This document shows positions 20,080 through 27,945 of a stretch of 64,000 nucleotides of DNA, piece by piece. The translations under genes and the position numbers were made by a program. Below the pieces are notes generated by a model that saw nothing but the letters and a program-made list of their open reading frames with translations, had not been told where the DNA came from and did no database searches. The stretch is taken from the NCBI GenBank assembly GCA_902559395.1, contig CACEHR010000004.1, positions 1 through 64,000 on the forward strand, written 5' to 3'. Every line of letters starts with the position of its first letter. Position 1 is the first letter of the stretch. The DNA comes from an uncultured Pelagibacteraceae bacterium. GTDB taxonomy: Bacteria > Pseudomonadota > Alphaproteobacteria > Pelagibacterales > Pelagibacteraceae.

Positions 20080-20196
20080 ATGTCAAAGCGATATAGTGGT
20101 AAGTCATTTAAAGATTCTAGTGTAAAAAAAAAACCAAAATTAAGTTTTAAAGAAAAAAGAAAACTTAAAAGAGATAAACAAAAAAAGACCAATTAA
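20080..20196 (+). CDS. Short highly basic ORF (38 aa), possible small protein
   Basis: An ATG at 20080 opens a 38-residue frame ending at TAA 20194-20196. The product starts MSKRYSGKSFKDSS and ends KLKRDKQKKTN. It is about 40 percent Lys/Arg with no hydrophobic segment, so it would bind nucleic acid or ribosomes if made. Support: it fills an otherwise empty 228-base gap, lies on the same strand as its neighbours, and its N-terminal half is not a simple Lys run. Against: no clear Shine-Dalgarno sequence, and A-rich DNA gives Lys codons by chance. Function unknown. Confidence 0.45.
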   Translation: MSKRYSGKSFKDSSVKKKPKLSFKEKRKLKRDKQKKTN

Positions 20197-20205
20197 TCCC
20201 AATTT

Positions 20206-20220
20206 TTGAAGATTCTTCAA
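20206..20220. promoter_or_regulatory. Perfect 15-base palindrome upstream of typA
   Basis: TTGAAGA-T-TCTTCAA is a perfect inverted repeat with a one-base centre, 61 bases before the typA start. As RNA it could fold into a 6-bp stem with a 3-base loop, but no T run follows, so it is not a standard terminator. An operator for an unknown dimeric regulator is possible; chance is also possible in AT-rich DNA. Confidence 0.35.
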
Positions 20221-20281
20221 GCCAGTTATGAGTTTTTTGGAGTTTTAATATTCTTTTAAATATGTATAAGAGCCAGAAATT

Positions 20282-22108
20282 ATGAACAATAATATAAGAA
20301 ACATCACTATCATAGCTCACGTCGATCATGGAAAAACGACTTTGATTGATAATTTAATGAAACAAAGTGGTTCATTTAGAGATAATGAAGTTGTTGATGA
20401 AAGATTAATGGATTCAGGAGAGCTTGAAAAAGAACGAGGAATAACAATTTTAGCAAAACCAGCTTCTATTAATTGGAATAATTCAAGAATAAATATTATT
20501 GATACTCCTGGTCACAGAGATTTTGCTGCTGAAGTTGAAAGAGTTTTAAGTATGGCAGATGGAGCATTGTTGTTAATTGATTCTGCAGAGGGTGTTATGC
20601 CTCAAACAAAATTTGTATTATCAAAAGCACTTAAACAAGGATTAAAACCTATTGTTGTTATTAACAAATTAGATAAAGCTGATCAAAGAGCTAATGAAGT
20701 TTTAGATGAAACATTTGATTTATTTGTAAGCCTAGATGCAAATGAAGAACAATTAGATTTTCCAGTTCTCTATGCAAGTGGAAGATCGGGTTGGGCTGAT
20801 CATGAAGTTGATGGTCCAAGAGAAAATTTAAATCCTTTATTAGATTTGATTCTTGATCATGTAAAACCTGCTGAACTTGATAAAACTAAACCTTTTGCAA
20901 TGTTATCAACACTACTTTATGCAGATAGTTTTTTAGGAAGAAGTTTAGTTGGAAGAATTACACAAGGTACCGCGAAAGCTAATCAATCTATAAAAGCAAT
21001 CAATTTAAATGGTGAAAAAGTTGATGAAGGAAAGTTAACAAAAATTTTTAGATATGAAGGAACAAAAAAAGTTCCAATAGATGTTGGCGAGGCTGGAGAT
21101 ATTGTAGTTGTTGCGGGGTTAGAAAAAGCAAACGTTGCTGATACAATATGTGACCTAGAGGTAAATAAACCAATCCCTGCTACACCGATAGATCCTCCTA
21201 CAATGTCAATTACAATTACTGTAAATACTTCACCTTTAGCTGGAACTGAAGGTAAAAAATTAACTAGCACCCAAATACGAGATAGATTAGTTCAAGAGGC
21301 ACAAAATAATGTTGGTATTACATTTTCAGAAAACGAAGGAAAAGACTCTTTTGTTGTTAGTGGTAGAGGTGAGCTAATGTTAGAAATTCTTTTAACTCAA
21401 ATGAGAAGAGAAGGTTTTGAAATGACAGTTAGCCCTCCAAAAGTTTTATACAAAACTGATGAAAGTGGAAATAAACTTGAGCCGATTGAAGAAATTACTA
21501 TGGACCTTGATGAAGAACATTCATCAAAAGTAATTGATTCAATGAACAGAAGAAAAGGGAAACTAATAGAATTAAAAGATACAGGAATTAACAAAAAAAG
21601 ATTAATTTTTCACGCACCTACTAGAGGTCTAATGGGATACACAAGTAGATTTCTTACGCTTACAAAAGGAAATGGAGTAATCAATAGAATATTCCATAGC
21701 TATGGTCCTTTTGAAGGAGAAATGGAAGGTAGAAGAAATGGAGCGTTAATCTCAATGGAACAAGGTAAAGCTGTTGCATTTGCAATCTTTAACTTACAGG
21801 CAAGAGGAGAAATGTTTGTTACACATAACGACTCTGTTTATCCTGGAATGATTGTTGGTCTTGCGCCTAAACCAGGTGATATGATCATTAATGTAATGAA
21901 AGGTAAAAAATTGACCAATATGAGAACTCAAGGTACTGATGAGAACGTTGTGCTTACACCTGTAAGAAAAATGTCAATTGCAGAACAATTAAGTATGCTC
22001 AATACTGATGAAGCTTTAGAGATAACTCCAGACTCTTGTAGATTGAGAAAAGCAATTCTAGATCCACACGAAAGAAAAAAAAGCGAAAAAGCTATAGCTG
22101 CAGCTTAA
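20282..22108 (+). CDS. typA: Translational GTPase TypA/BipA
   Basis: A 608-residue TypA/BipA. The G domain has AHVDHGKTT (12-20), DTPGHRDF (about 74-81) and NKLDKADQR (about 128-136). The EF-G-like domains and the BipA-specific C-terminal domain (TPVRKMSIAEQLSMLNTDEALEITPDS region) are complete. It is a ribosome-associated GTPase important in ribosome assembly and stress or cold adaptation. Length matches E. coli BipA (607). Its TAA interlocks with the stop of the convergent membrane-protein gene in a TTAA at 22105-22108. Confidence 0.97.
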   Translation: MNNNIRNITIIAHVDHGKTTLIDNLMKQSGSFRDNEVVDERLMDSGELEKERGITILAKPASINWNNSRINIIDTPGHRDFAAEVERVLSMADGALLLIDSAEGVMPQTKFVLSKALKQGLKPIVVINKLDKADQRANEVLDETFDLFVSLDANEEQLDFPVLYASGRSGWADHEVDGPRENLNPLLDLILDHVKPAELDKTKPFAMLSTLLYADSFLGRSLVGRITQGTAKANQSIKAINLNGEKVDEGKLTKIFRYEGTKKVPIDVGEAGDIVVVAGLEKANVADTICDLEVNKPIPATPIDPPTMSITITVNTSPLAGTEGKKLTSTQIRDRLVQEAQNNVGITFSENEGKDSFVVSGRGELMLEILLTQMRREGFEMTVSPPKVLYKTDESGNKLEPIEEITMDLDEEHSSKVIDSMNRRKGKLIELKDTGINKKRLIFHAPTRGLMGYTSRFLTLTKGNGVINRIFHSYGPFEGEMEGRRNGALISMEQGKAVAFAIFNLQARGEMFVTHNDSVYPGMIVGLAPKPGDMIINVMKGKKLTNMRTQGTDENVVLTPVRKMSIAEQLSMLNTDEALEITPDSCRLRKAILDPHERKKSEKAIAAA

Positions 22109-22752
22109 TCAAAAGTTTTATCAACTAAATAAAGTCCTAAGGCAACACAAGGACCTATGCCAAATGCGAACAACAAAGTTCCAATTCCTACTGTTCCTCC
22201 TAAATACCACCCAATACTAACAACAGAAATTTCTAATGTTCCTCTTACAACAGCTATAGGAAAATTAGTTAATTTTTGTAATCCTATCATCAATCCATCT
22301 CTAGGGCCTGCTCCTAAATTTGATACCAAGTAAATACCTCCACCTATTCCAACCATGATCACAGACATTATGGCTAATAATAATTGATGAATATAATTTG
22401 AAGGTGTTGGAACATATTTGATACAAAGATCAATCATTATTGCAATTATCAGGGCATTAAATATTGTGCCCATCCCTGGTTTTTGTCCAAGAGGTATCCA
22501 TAAAATTAAAACAGCAATACTTATTAATAATGTGATAGTTCCAATACTTAAATTAACATTTAAGGAAATACCTTGGGCTAAAACACTCCAAGGAGAGGCA
22601 CCTGTGAAGGAAACAATTAATAATCCCTCACCTAATCCAAATAAGGACAAACCAAAACATAAGAAAAAAAATGTAGAAAACTTTGGTTTAAAATTAAATG
22701 GTTTTTCTGAGCTCCATTTTACTTTTGGAATTTTTTTTATTTTTAAAAACAT
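22105..22752 (-). CDS. YczE/YitT-type multi-pass membrane protein
   Basis: 215 residues with about five hydrophobic segments. The block YLVSNLGAGPRDGLMIGLQ (about 142-160) is the signature of the YczE group, and the earlier FTGASPWSVLAQGIS is the internal repeat of the same pattern (G-x-x-P-x-x-x-L). These are integral membrane proteins of unknown function, sometimes near transporters or regulators. It stands alone, divergent from the DUF6134 gene and sharing its stop with typA. Confidence 0.75.
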   Translation of the reverse strand: MFLKIKKIPKVKWSSEKPFNFKPKFSTFFFLCFGLSLFGLGEGLLIVSFTGASPWSVLAQGISLNVNLSIGTITLLISIAVLILWIPLGQKPGMGTIFNALIIAIMIDLCIKYVPTPSNYIHQLLLAIMSVIMVGIGGGIYLVSNLGAGPRDGLMIGLQKLTNFPIAVVRGTLEISVVSIGWYLGGTVGIGTLLFAFGIGPCVALGLYLVDKTFD

Positions 22753-22805
22753 AATTGTAATAAGCTATATCTATTAATGAAAAATTCTAATATTGTAACT
22801 AGCAA

Positions 22806-23486
22806 ATGAAAAAGTTTATAGTTATTTTACTTTTTATATTTTTCTCATCAATTTCTTTAGCTCATATAGGTCATTATAACAAATTTGACAAAATAGAAAT
22901 GGAGATCTTGAGAAATGATGAAGTAATTGGATATAACAATTATTATTTTAAAAGAGATGGTGAAAAAACGATAGTAAAAAATCAATACAAATTTGAGGTA
23001 AAATTACTATCTGCAACAATATTTAAAGTAGAGGGATATGGGGAAGAAATTTATTTAAAAGATGATTTAATATCTTTTCAATCAAAAACACTTCAAAATA
23101 AAAAAGAAAAATTTGTAAACTTAAAATTAGATAAAAATAATAAAAAGTTTGACATTAAAGGATCTTCATATTCAGGCGAAGCTTCTATAAAAAATATTAT
23201 TGGCAATTGGTGGAGTCATAGAATTTTACAAGCAGAAAGCCAAATAAGTCCTATTTCTGGAAGTATTAAAGAACAAATAGTTACTTTTATTGGCAAAGAA
23301 AATATTTTAATTAATGGCAAACAATACGAAACAGATCATTTCAAACTTACATCTAAAGATATGTCTCTTCCTGAAGATAAAAAATTAAATTTTGACATTT
23401 GGCTTGATAAAAAAACTTCGGTGATTATTAAAATTACATATGAGAGAATGGGAAATTGGGAATATCGCCTAAAAATTCTTGAATAA
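22806..23486 (+). CDS. Exported DUF6134-like protein
   Basis: 226 residues with a signal peptide (1-19, MKKFIVILLFIFFSSISLA) and predicted cleavage before HIGHYNKF. The mature part begins with the pattern E-x-x-R-N-D-E-V-I-G-Y, then a run of beta-strands, typical of the DUF6134 group of periplasmic proteins. Conserved-looking aromatic positions occur in NWWSHRILQAES. Function unknown. It is a single gene between a divergent membrane protein and a convergent flavoprotein operon, with 2 bases to the latter. Confidence 0.68.
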   Translation: MKKFIVILLFIFFSSISLAHIGHYNKFDKIEMEILRNDEVIGYNNYYFKRDGEKTIVKNQYKFEVKLLSATIFKVEGYGEEIYLKDDLISFQSKTLQNKKEKFVNLKLDKNNKKFDIKGSSYSGEASIKNIIGNWWSHRILQAESQISPISGSIKEQIVTFIGKENILINGKQYETDHFKLTSKDMSLPEDKKLNFDIWLDKKTSVIIKITYERMGNWEYRLKILE

Positions 23487-23488
23487 AA

Positions 23489-24460
23489 TTATTTATTTAT
23501 TTTTTTAAAAAGATCGTTTGCACTTATCCATCCAGCCTCTACTCTAGGACCTACAAACCAATCTGCACAAACTCCAAAGTTTAATTTATTATTCCAATAA
23601 CTTTTAACCTTTAAGGATCTAGAATTTGAGGAATATTTCCAACCATGATTTAATGAAGTTAATATTTTTGTTTTTTTAATTCCACTAAGTTTAAAAAATT
23701 GATCAATCAAAATCTTTGAATTTTTTTCTTTATTTTCTCTATTTTTATTTATTTTTTTATTTGCCCAAAGGTTTGTACTTTGTAAAGTCCATAAATCATT
23801 ATTACTTTTAAATCTTTTTTTACTATTTTCTTTAGCAGCCCATCCTAAAATTTTATCGTCAAATAAATAACTTGAAATGTTTTTATTTGTTTTTTTTATT
23901 TCAATCATGACTGTAATATTTGCGTCCATTTTGATTTTTTGTTTGATGAATGGATCGTTTATAAATTTTTTTGATAATTTTTTTAATTGTGGGAATGGAC
24001 AAGTTAATATTAATTTATCATAATATTTTATTTGGTTGTTCTTAAAATCTAATTTCCATTTATTTTTAATATATTTTATCTTCTCTAACTCGCTTTGAAA
24101 ATTACAATTTATATTCTTTATTAAATGTTTGCTAATATCGTTGTTTCCTTTGCGGCCAATTATTTTAACATGATTTTTATTTTCTTTTTTTAATTTGTTT
24201 AAAAAAACATGTTTTCCACTCCATTTTTTTAGAATTTTTTTTTTACGTAAATTTTTAATAAATTTTTTAAATTGAACTGATTTTGGAGAAATATATTGAG
24301 CTCCGTGATCAAATCCTTTTGACTTATTTAATCTTTTAAATGAAGATCTTCCACCTGGACCTCTGGCTTTGTCATAAATATGTACAGAATTTTTTTTGCT
24401 TAAAAGATTAGCTATTGTCGCTCCTGAAATTCCAGAGCCAATTACGCAATAACTACTCAT
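23489..24460 (-). CDS. Renalase-like FAD-dependent oxidoreductase
   Basis: 323 residues. The N-terminal dinucleotide-binding motif is GSGISG (7-12), followed by DKARGPGGRSS (a GG-doublet and Arg) and GFDHGAQYIS. The C-terminal block GVCADWFVGPRVEAGWISAND matches the FAD-binding end of NAD(P)/FAD amine-oxidase-like proteins near renalase. The substrate is unknown; bacterial renalases oxidise off-pathway isomers of NAD(P)H. Its start overlaps the end of the TldE gene by 4 bases (ATGA), so it is translated from the TldD/TldE transcript. The middle is very Lys/Asn-rich. Confidence 0.8.
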   Translation of the reverse strand: MSSYCVIGSGISGATIANLLSKKNSVHIYDKARGPGGRSSFKRLNKSKGFDHGAQYISPKSVQFKKFIKNLRKKKILKKWSGKHVFLNKLKKENKNHVKIIGRKGNNDISKHLIKNINCNFQSELEKIKYIKNKWKLDFKNNQIKYYDKLILTCPFPQLKKLSKKFINDPFIKQKIKMDANITVMIEIKKTNKNISSYLFDDKILGWAAKENSKKRFKSNNDLWTLQSTNLWANKKINKNRENKEKNSKILIDQFFKLSGIKKTKILTSLNHGWKYSSNSRSLKVKSYWNNKLNFGVCADWFVGPRVEAGWISANDLFKKINK

Positions 24461-25773
24461 TTTCCTGCAACAGTCATACCTTCTATCATCATAGTTGGTG
24501 AATTTACTGAATATTCGAATTCTAAATCATTAGCTAAAATTATATTTTTAAACATATCCTTAAAATTACCAGCAATTGTGATTTCATTTACAGGATATTT
24601 AAATTCTCCATATTCAACCAAAAAACCAGTGGCTCCAACTGAATAATCTCCTGTTACAAGATTAGATCCATGACCAATAGTTTCAGTAATATAAAGACTT
24701 CTTGAATTTTTTTTCATAAGATCCTCGTAGCTTATATTTCCTTTTTCAAAATATAAATTAGTAGTTCCACCACTTCTTCCATTTGATTTTAAATTTAATT
24801 TTTTTCCATTGTAAGTGTCGACAAGATAATTTTTTAGTATTCCATCCTCTATAAGTTGTAAGGTATTTGAGTTTACACCCTCTGAATCAAAATTTTGGGA
24901 ACCCATCCCTTTAATTATGTCAGGTTTATCAATTACATTTATTGAATTGGCAAAAACCTGTTGATTAATTTTATCCTTTAAAAATGAAGTACCTCTTGCA
25001 ATTGCAGATGCAGATATTGCACTTGCAAAAGCACTTAACATTCCTTTTGAAATTCTTTTATCAAAAATTATGCTGATCTTCTCACTTCCAATTTTTTTAG
25101 GGCTCAATTTTCTGATAGTTTGCTTGGCAGCTTTATTTCCGAGATCTGTTGCTTGCTTAATATCAGACAAATGACGTTTACTAGAAAATTCGTAGTCTCT
25201 TTCCATGCTATTTTCATCTTTTGCAACTGTTACACAAGAAGCAGCAAAAGAAGAAGTTTTATAACCGTCACAAAAACCGTCACTATTAGCTAATATAAAA
25301 TTTGATTTATTTTCCGTGAAACTGGATTCTGTATTTATGATTTGATTATCTGATGAAGCAGATTCCTCTAAATCTTTTAAATATTTTATTTTTTTATCAT
25401 TTTCGAATCTTGTCTCATCATACAAATTAAGGCTACTAATTTGTTTGGCTAATAAATTTTTATCAGGCAAAGAATTAAATTCATCCTCTGGTGTAATTTT
25501 TGTAGTTTCAAAGCACTTTTCAATTAAAGTTTTTATATTTTCATCTAGTAAATTTGATGATGAAATTGATGATCTTCTTTTACCTAAATAAGTTTCTATA
25601 CTTAATGCCAATCCATCTGATCTATCAGAGGCTTCTAGGGATTTATTTCTAAAATTAACTGTTTCTGAAATTGAGTGACCAACTGTAACACTTGCATCAG
25701 TTGCTCCCATTTTTTTTGCCAAATCTAAACAATATGAAGCTTTAGATTTTAGAAATTCTTGATCCTTAACCAT
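24457..25773 (-). CDS. pmbA: TldE/PmbA subunit of the TldD/E metalloprotease
   Basis: 438 residues of the TldE/PmbA family. The start region ATDASVTVGHSISETVNFRN and the C-terminal MMIEGMTVAGK are characteristic. It lacks the HExxxH metal motif, as expected for TldE, which pairs with TldD to form the active heterodimer that degrades unfolded or modified peptides and matures microcin B17 in E. coli. It lies 6 bases after tldD. Both subunits are full length, so an active complex is likely. Confidence 0.93.
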   Translation of the reverse strand: MVKDQEFLKSKASYCLDLAKKMGATDASVTVGHSISETVNFRNKSLEASDRSDGLALSIETYLGKRRSSISSSNLLDENIKTLIEKCFETTKITPEDEFNSLPDKNLLAKQISSLNLYDETRFENDKKIKYLKDLEESASSDNQIINTESSFTENKSNFILANSDGFCDGYKTSSFAASCVTVAKDENSMERDYEFSSKRHLSDIKQATDLGNKAAKQTIRKLSPKKIGSEKISIIFDKRISKGMLSAFASAISASAIARGTSFLKDKINQQVFANSINVIDKPDIIKGMGSQNFDSEGVNSNTLQLIEDGILKNYLVDTYNGKKLNLKSNGRSGGTTNLYFEKGNISYEDLMKKNSRSLYITETIGHGSNLVTGDYSVGATGFLVEYGEFKYPVNEITIAGNFKDMFKNIILANDLEFEYSVNSPTMMIEGMTVAGK

Positions 25774-25779
25774 AATACT

Positions 25780-27192
25780 TTAAAGTTTTGTTCCACCAAC
25801 TGTCATTTTATCGATCAAAATTGAAGGTTGAGCGACTCCCACAGGAACTCCTTGTCCTGCTTTTCCACAAGTTCCTATGCCTGGATCTAACATCATATCA
25901 TTTCCTACCATCGATACTTCTTTAAGTATTGATGGGCCATCACCAATAAGTGTTGCACCTTTAATTGGAGATCCAATTTTACCATTATTTATTTCGTAAG
26001 CCTCAGTACAATTAAATACAAATTTTCCAGATGTAATATCTACCTGGCCACCTCCAAAACTTACTGCAAAAATTCCTTTATCAACAGATTTGATCATTTC
26101 ATCTTGAGTTTGATTGCCACTTAACATCATTGTATTTCTCATTCTTGGCAAAACAATATGTCTATAATTTTCTCTTCTTCCAGACCCGGTAGATCTTGTA
26201 TTCATTAATCTTGCATTGTGCCTGTCTTGCATAAAATTTTTAAGAATACCATTTTCAATTAAAACTGTTCGCTCAGTTGGCGTTCCCTCATCATCAATAG
26301 TTAAACTGCCTCTTCTATTATCTATGGTACCATCATCAACAATTGTTACTCCCTCACTTGCAACTTTTTCTCCCATAAGATCATGAAATGCTGATGTTTT
26401 TTTTCTATTAAAATCTCCTTCTAGACCATGACCAATTGCTTCATGGATTAATATAGCAGGCCAACCTGGTCCTAAGACTACTTTCATCTCACCAGCAGGC
26501 GCTGGTTTACTTTCTAAATTTACTGATGCAATTCTAAAAGCCTCTTCACAAACATTTTTCCAATTATCATTCTTTAGATAATCATCATAAGATTGTCTAC
26601 CACCAATTCCATATACTCCGGTTTCTTTTCTCCCATTTTTCTCCAACATTACAGAGACATTAAATCTAATTAATGGACGTACATCGGTGAGCACTTCTCC
26701 ACCTGATCTAATAATTTCAATTGATTTTTGCTCACCAGCAAAACTAGCCGTCACTTGTTTTACTGATCCATCTTTTTTTCTTAAAAAATCATTTACTTTA
26801 TTTAAAACTTCTAATTTCGAATCTAAAGTTTTTTGTTCAATTGGATTAATATCTTTATAAAATTTTTTATTAGAATTTGGAATTTCATGATTATATGTGC
26901 CTTTAATTGATTTAAGAGTTGACTTAAGGTTTTCTGAGGAATTTTTTAATGAATCTTTTGATATTTCATTTGAATATGAATAAGCAACAACCTCGTTTGA
27001 AATAGCTCTGAAACCAAACCCTAAATCAGAACTGTAGTTGGAGCTTTTTATTTTATTGTCGTCTAGCAAAATTGATTCTGATTTAGACTCTTCTAAATAA
27101 AGCTCACCATCATCACAATTGTTGAGTGTTTCAGATACTATTTTATCAGCATCTTGTCTTGTCAAATCAGATTTATTAAAGAAATTACTCAT
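25780..27192 (-). CDS. tldD: TldD subunit, metalloprotease
   Basis: 470 residues. The metal-binding motif is HEAIGH (250-255), followed by GLEGDFNRK. The C-terminal GIGTCGKAGQGVPVGVAQPS keeps the conserved Cys that serves as a further zinc ligand in E. coli TldD. It acts with TldE as a peptidase fed with unfolded peptides. It is the first gene of the tldD-pmbA-flavoprotein operon; 85 bases separate it from the divergent DCC-protein gene. Length matches E. coli (481). Confidence 0.95.
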   Translation of the reverse strand: MSNFFNKSDLTRQDADKIVSETLNNCDDGELYLEESKSESILLDDNKIKSSNYSSDLGFGFRAISNEVVAYSYSNEISKDSLKNSSENLKSTLKSIKGTYNHEIPNSNKKFYKDINPIEQKTLDSKLEVLNKVNDFLRKKDGSVKQVTASFAGEQKSIEIIRSGGEVLTDVRPLIRFNVSVMLEKNGRKETGVYGIGGRQSYDDYLKNDNWKNVCEEAFRIASVNLESKPAPAGEMKVVLGPGWPAILIHEAIGHGLEGDFNRKKTSAFHDLMGEKVASEGVTIVDDGTIDNRRGSLTIDDEGTPTERTVLIENGILKNFMQDRHNARLMNTRSTGSGRRENYRHIVLPRMRNTMMLSGNQTQDEMIKSVDKGIFAVSFGGGQVDITSGKFVFNCTEAYEINNGKIGSPIKGATLIGDGPSILKEVSMVGNDMMLDPGIGTCGKAGQGVPVGVAQPSILIDKMTVGGTKL

Positions 27193-27277
27193 CCACCTTA
27201 AATAGTGGTTTGTTGAAAATTTTCAACTGATCATTTTACGCATGTACAATTTATCACTAAAAGTTAATTATTGTTAA

Positions 27278-27625
27278 ATGAAAGTATTTTTTAATAATTC
27301 TTGTAAAATCTGTAGATCAGAAATTAACTTATATAAAAAAGAAAATATTAAAGATATTGACTGGATAGATATTACAAATAATCCAGATGCTGAAAAAGAA
27401 ACATCTAGAAATGATAAAGAATTATTAAGAAGATTACATGTTAAGGAGAATGGTAAAATTATTGAAGGCGCGGAGGCATTTCTTTACGTTTGGAAAAAAA
27501 TTCCAAAATATAAATTTTTATATAAATTTTTTAAACTACCAATAATTTTCTCAATCTTTAAATATGGATACGAAATTGTTGCTTTTTTTTTATATTTAAA
27601 AAATAAAAAACAACTCAAGAACTAA
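27278..27625 (+). CDS. DCC-family (DUF393) thioredoxin-like protein
   Basis: 115 residues. The N-terminus MKVFFNNSCKICRSEINLY is the DUF393 pattern with a CxxC pair (C9, C12), although the usual D-G before the first Cys is N-S here. KIIEGAEAFLYVWKKIP in the middle is the second family block (G-x-x-A-F). These small proteins are predicted thiol oxidoreductases with unknown partners. A hydrophobic stretch lies near the C-terminus (about 83-108). Its stop interlocks with that of the convergent gene in CTAA at 27622-27625. Confidence 0.78.
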   Translation: MKVFFNNSCKICRSEINLYKKENIKDIDWIDITNNPDAEKETSRNDKELLRRLHVKENGKIIEGAEAFLYVWKKIPKYKFLYKFFKLPIIFSIFKYGYEIVAFFLYLKNKKQLKN

Positions 27626-27915
27626 GTTAAGAAAAATATTAAAAATTCACTTAATAAAGACATAGATAATAAGAACATTATTAATAAAATTGAATACATA
27701 AGAGTTATAACTCTATTTCTTTTTCTCCTCAGTCTAACAAAAATTTTATCATCTAGATCTGAAATATCTCTTTCACCAACTACTGGGTAATCATAACTCC
27801 ATCGCCATGTAGATTGACCTAATCTAGTATCAAGACTGTTAAAATACCTTATCCAGGCAAGAATATATTTTAATATTAGATATAAAATAATCATTAGTAT
27901 TGAAGAAAGAAACAT
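27622..27915 (-). CDS. Small two-helix membrane protein, unknown
   Basis: 97 residues with hydrophobic segments at about 1-20 and 72-95. Between them lies a polar loop with a short W-R-W-S-Y-D-Y-P motif and a basic cluster (RLRRKRNR), which by the positive-inside rule should face the cytoplasm. I do not recognise a family. It lies directly downstream of the long Lys-rich coiled-coil gene (30-base gap, same strand), so the two may be co-transcribed, which would suggest a membrane partner for that protein. This link is inference only. Confidence 0.6.
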   Translation of the reverse strand: MFLSSILMIILYLILKYILAWIRYFNSLDTRLGQSTWRWSYDYPVVGERDISDLDDKIFVRLRRKRNRVITLMYSILLIMFLLSMSLLSEFLIFFLT

Positions 27916-27945
27916 TCTTAATGATACTTAATTATGCAAGATAAT

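Noticed and set aside
22418..22777. 119-codon open frame opposite the YczE-like gene
   Set aside because: The opposite strand encodes a recognisable membrane protein; the product here has no family features.
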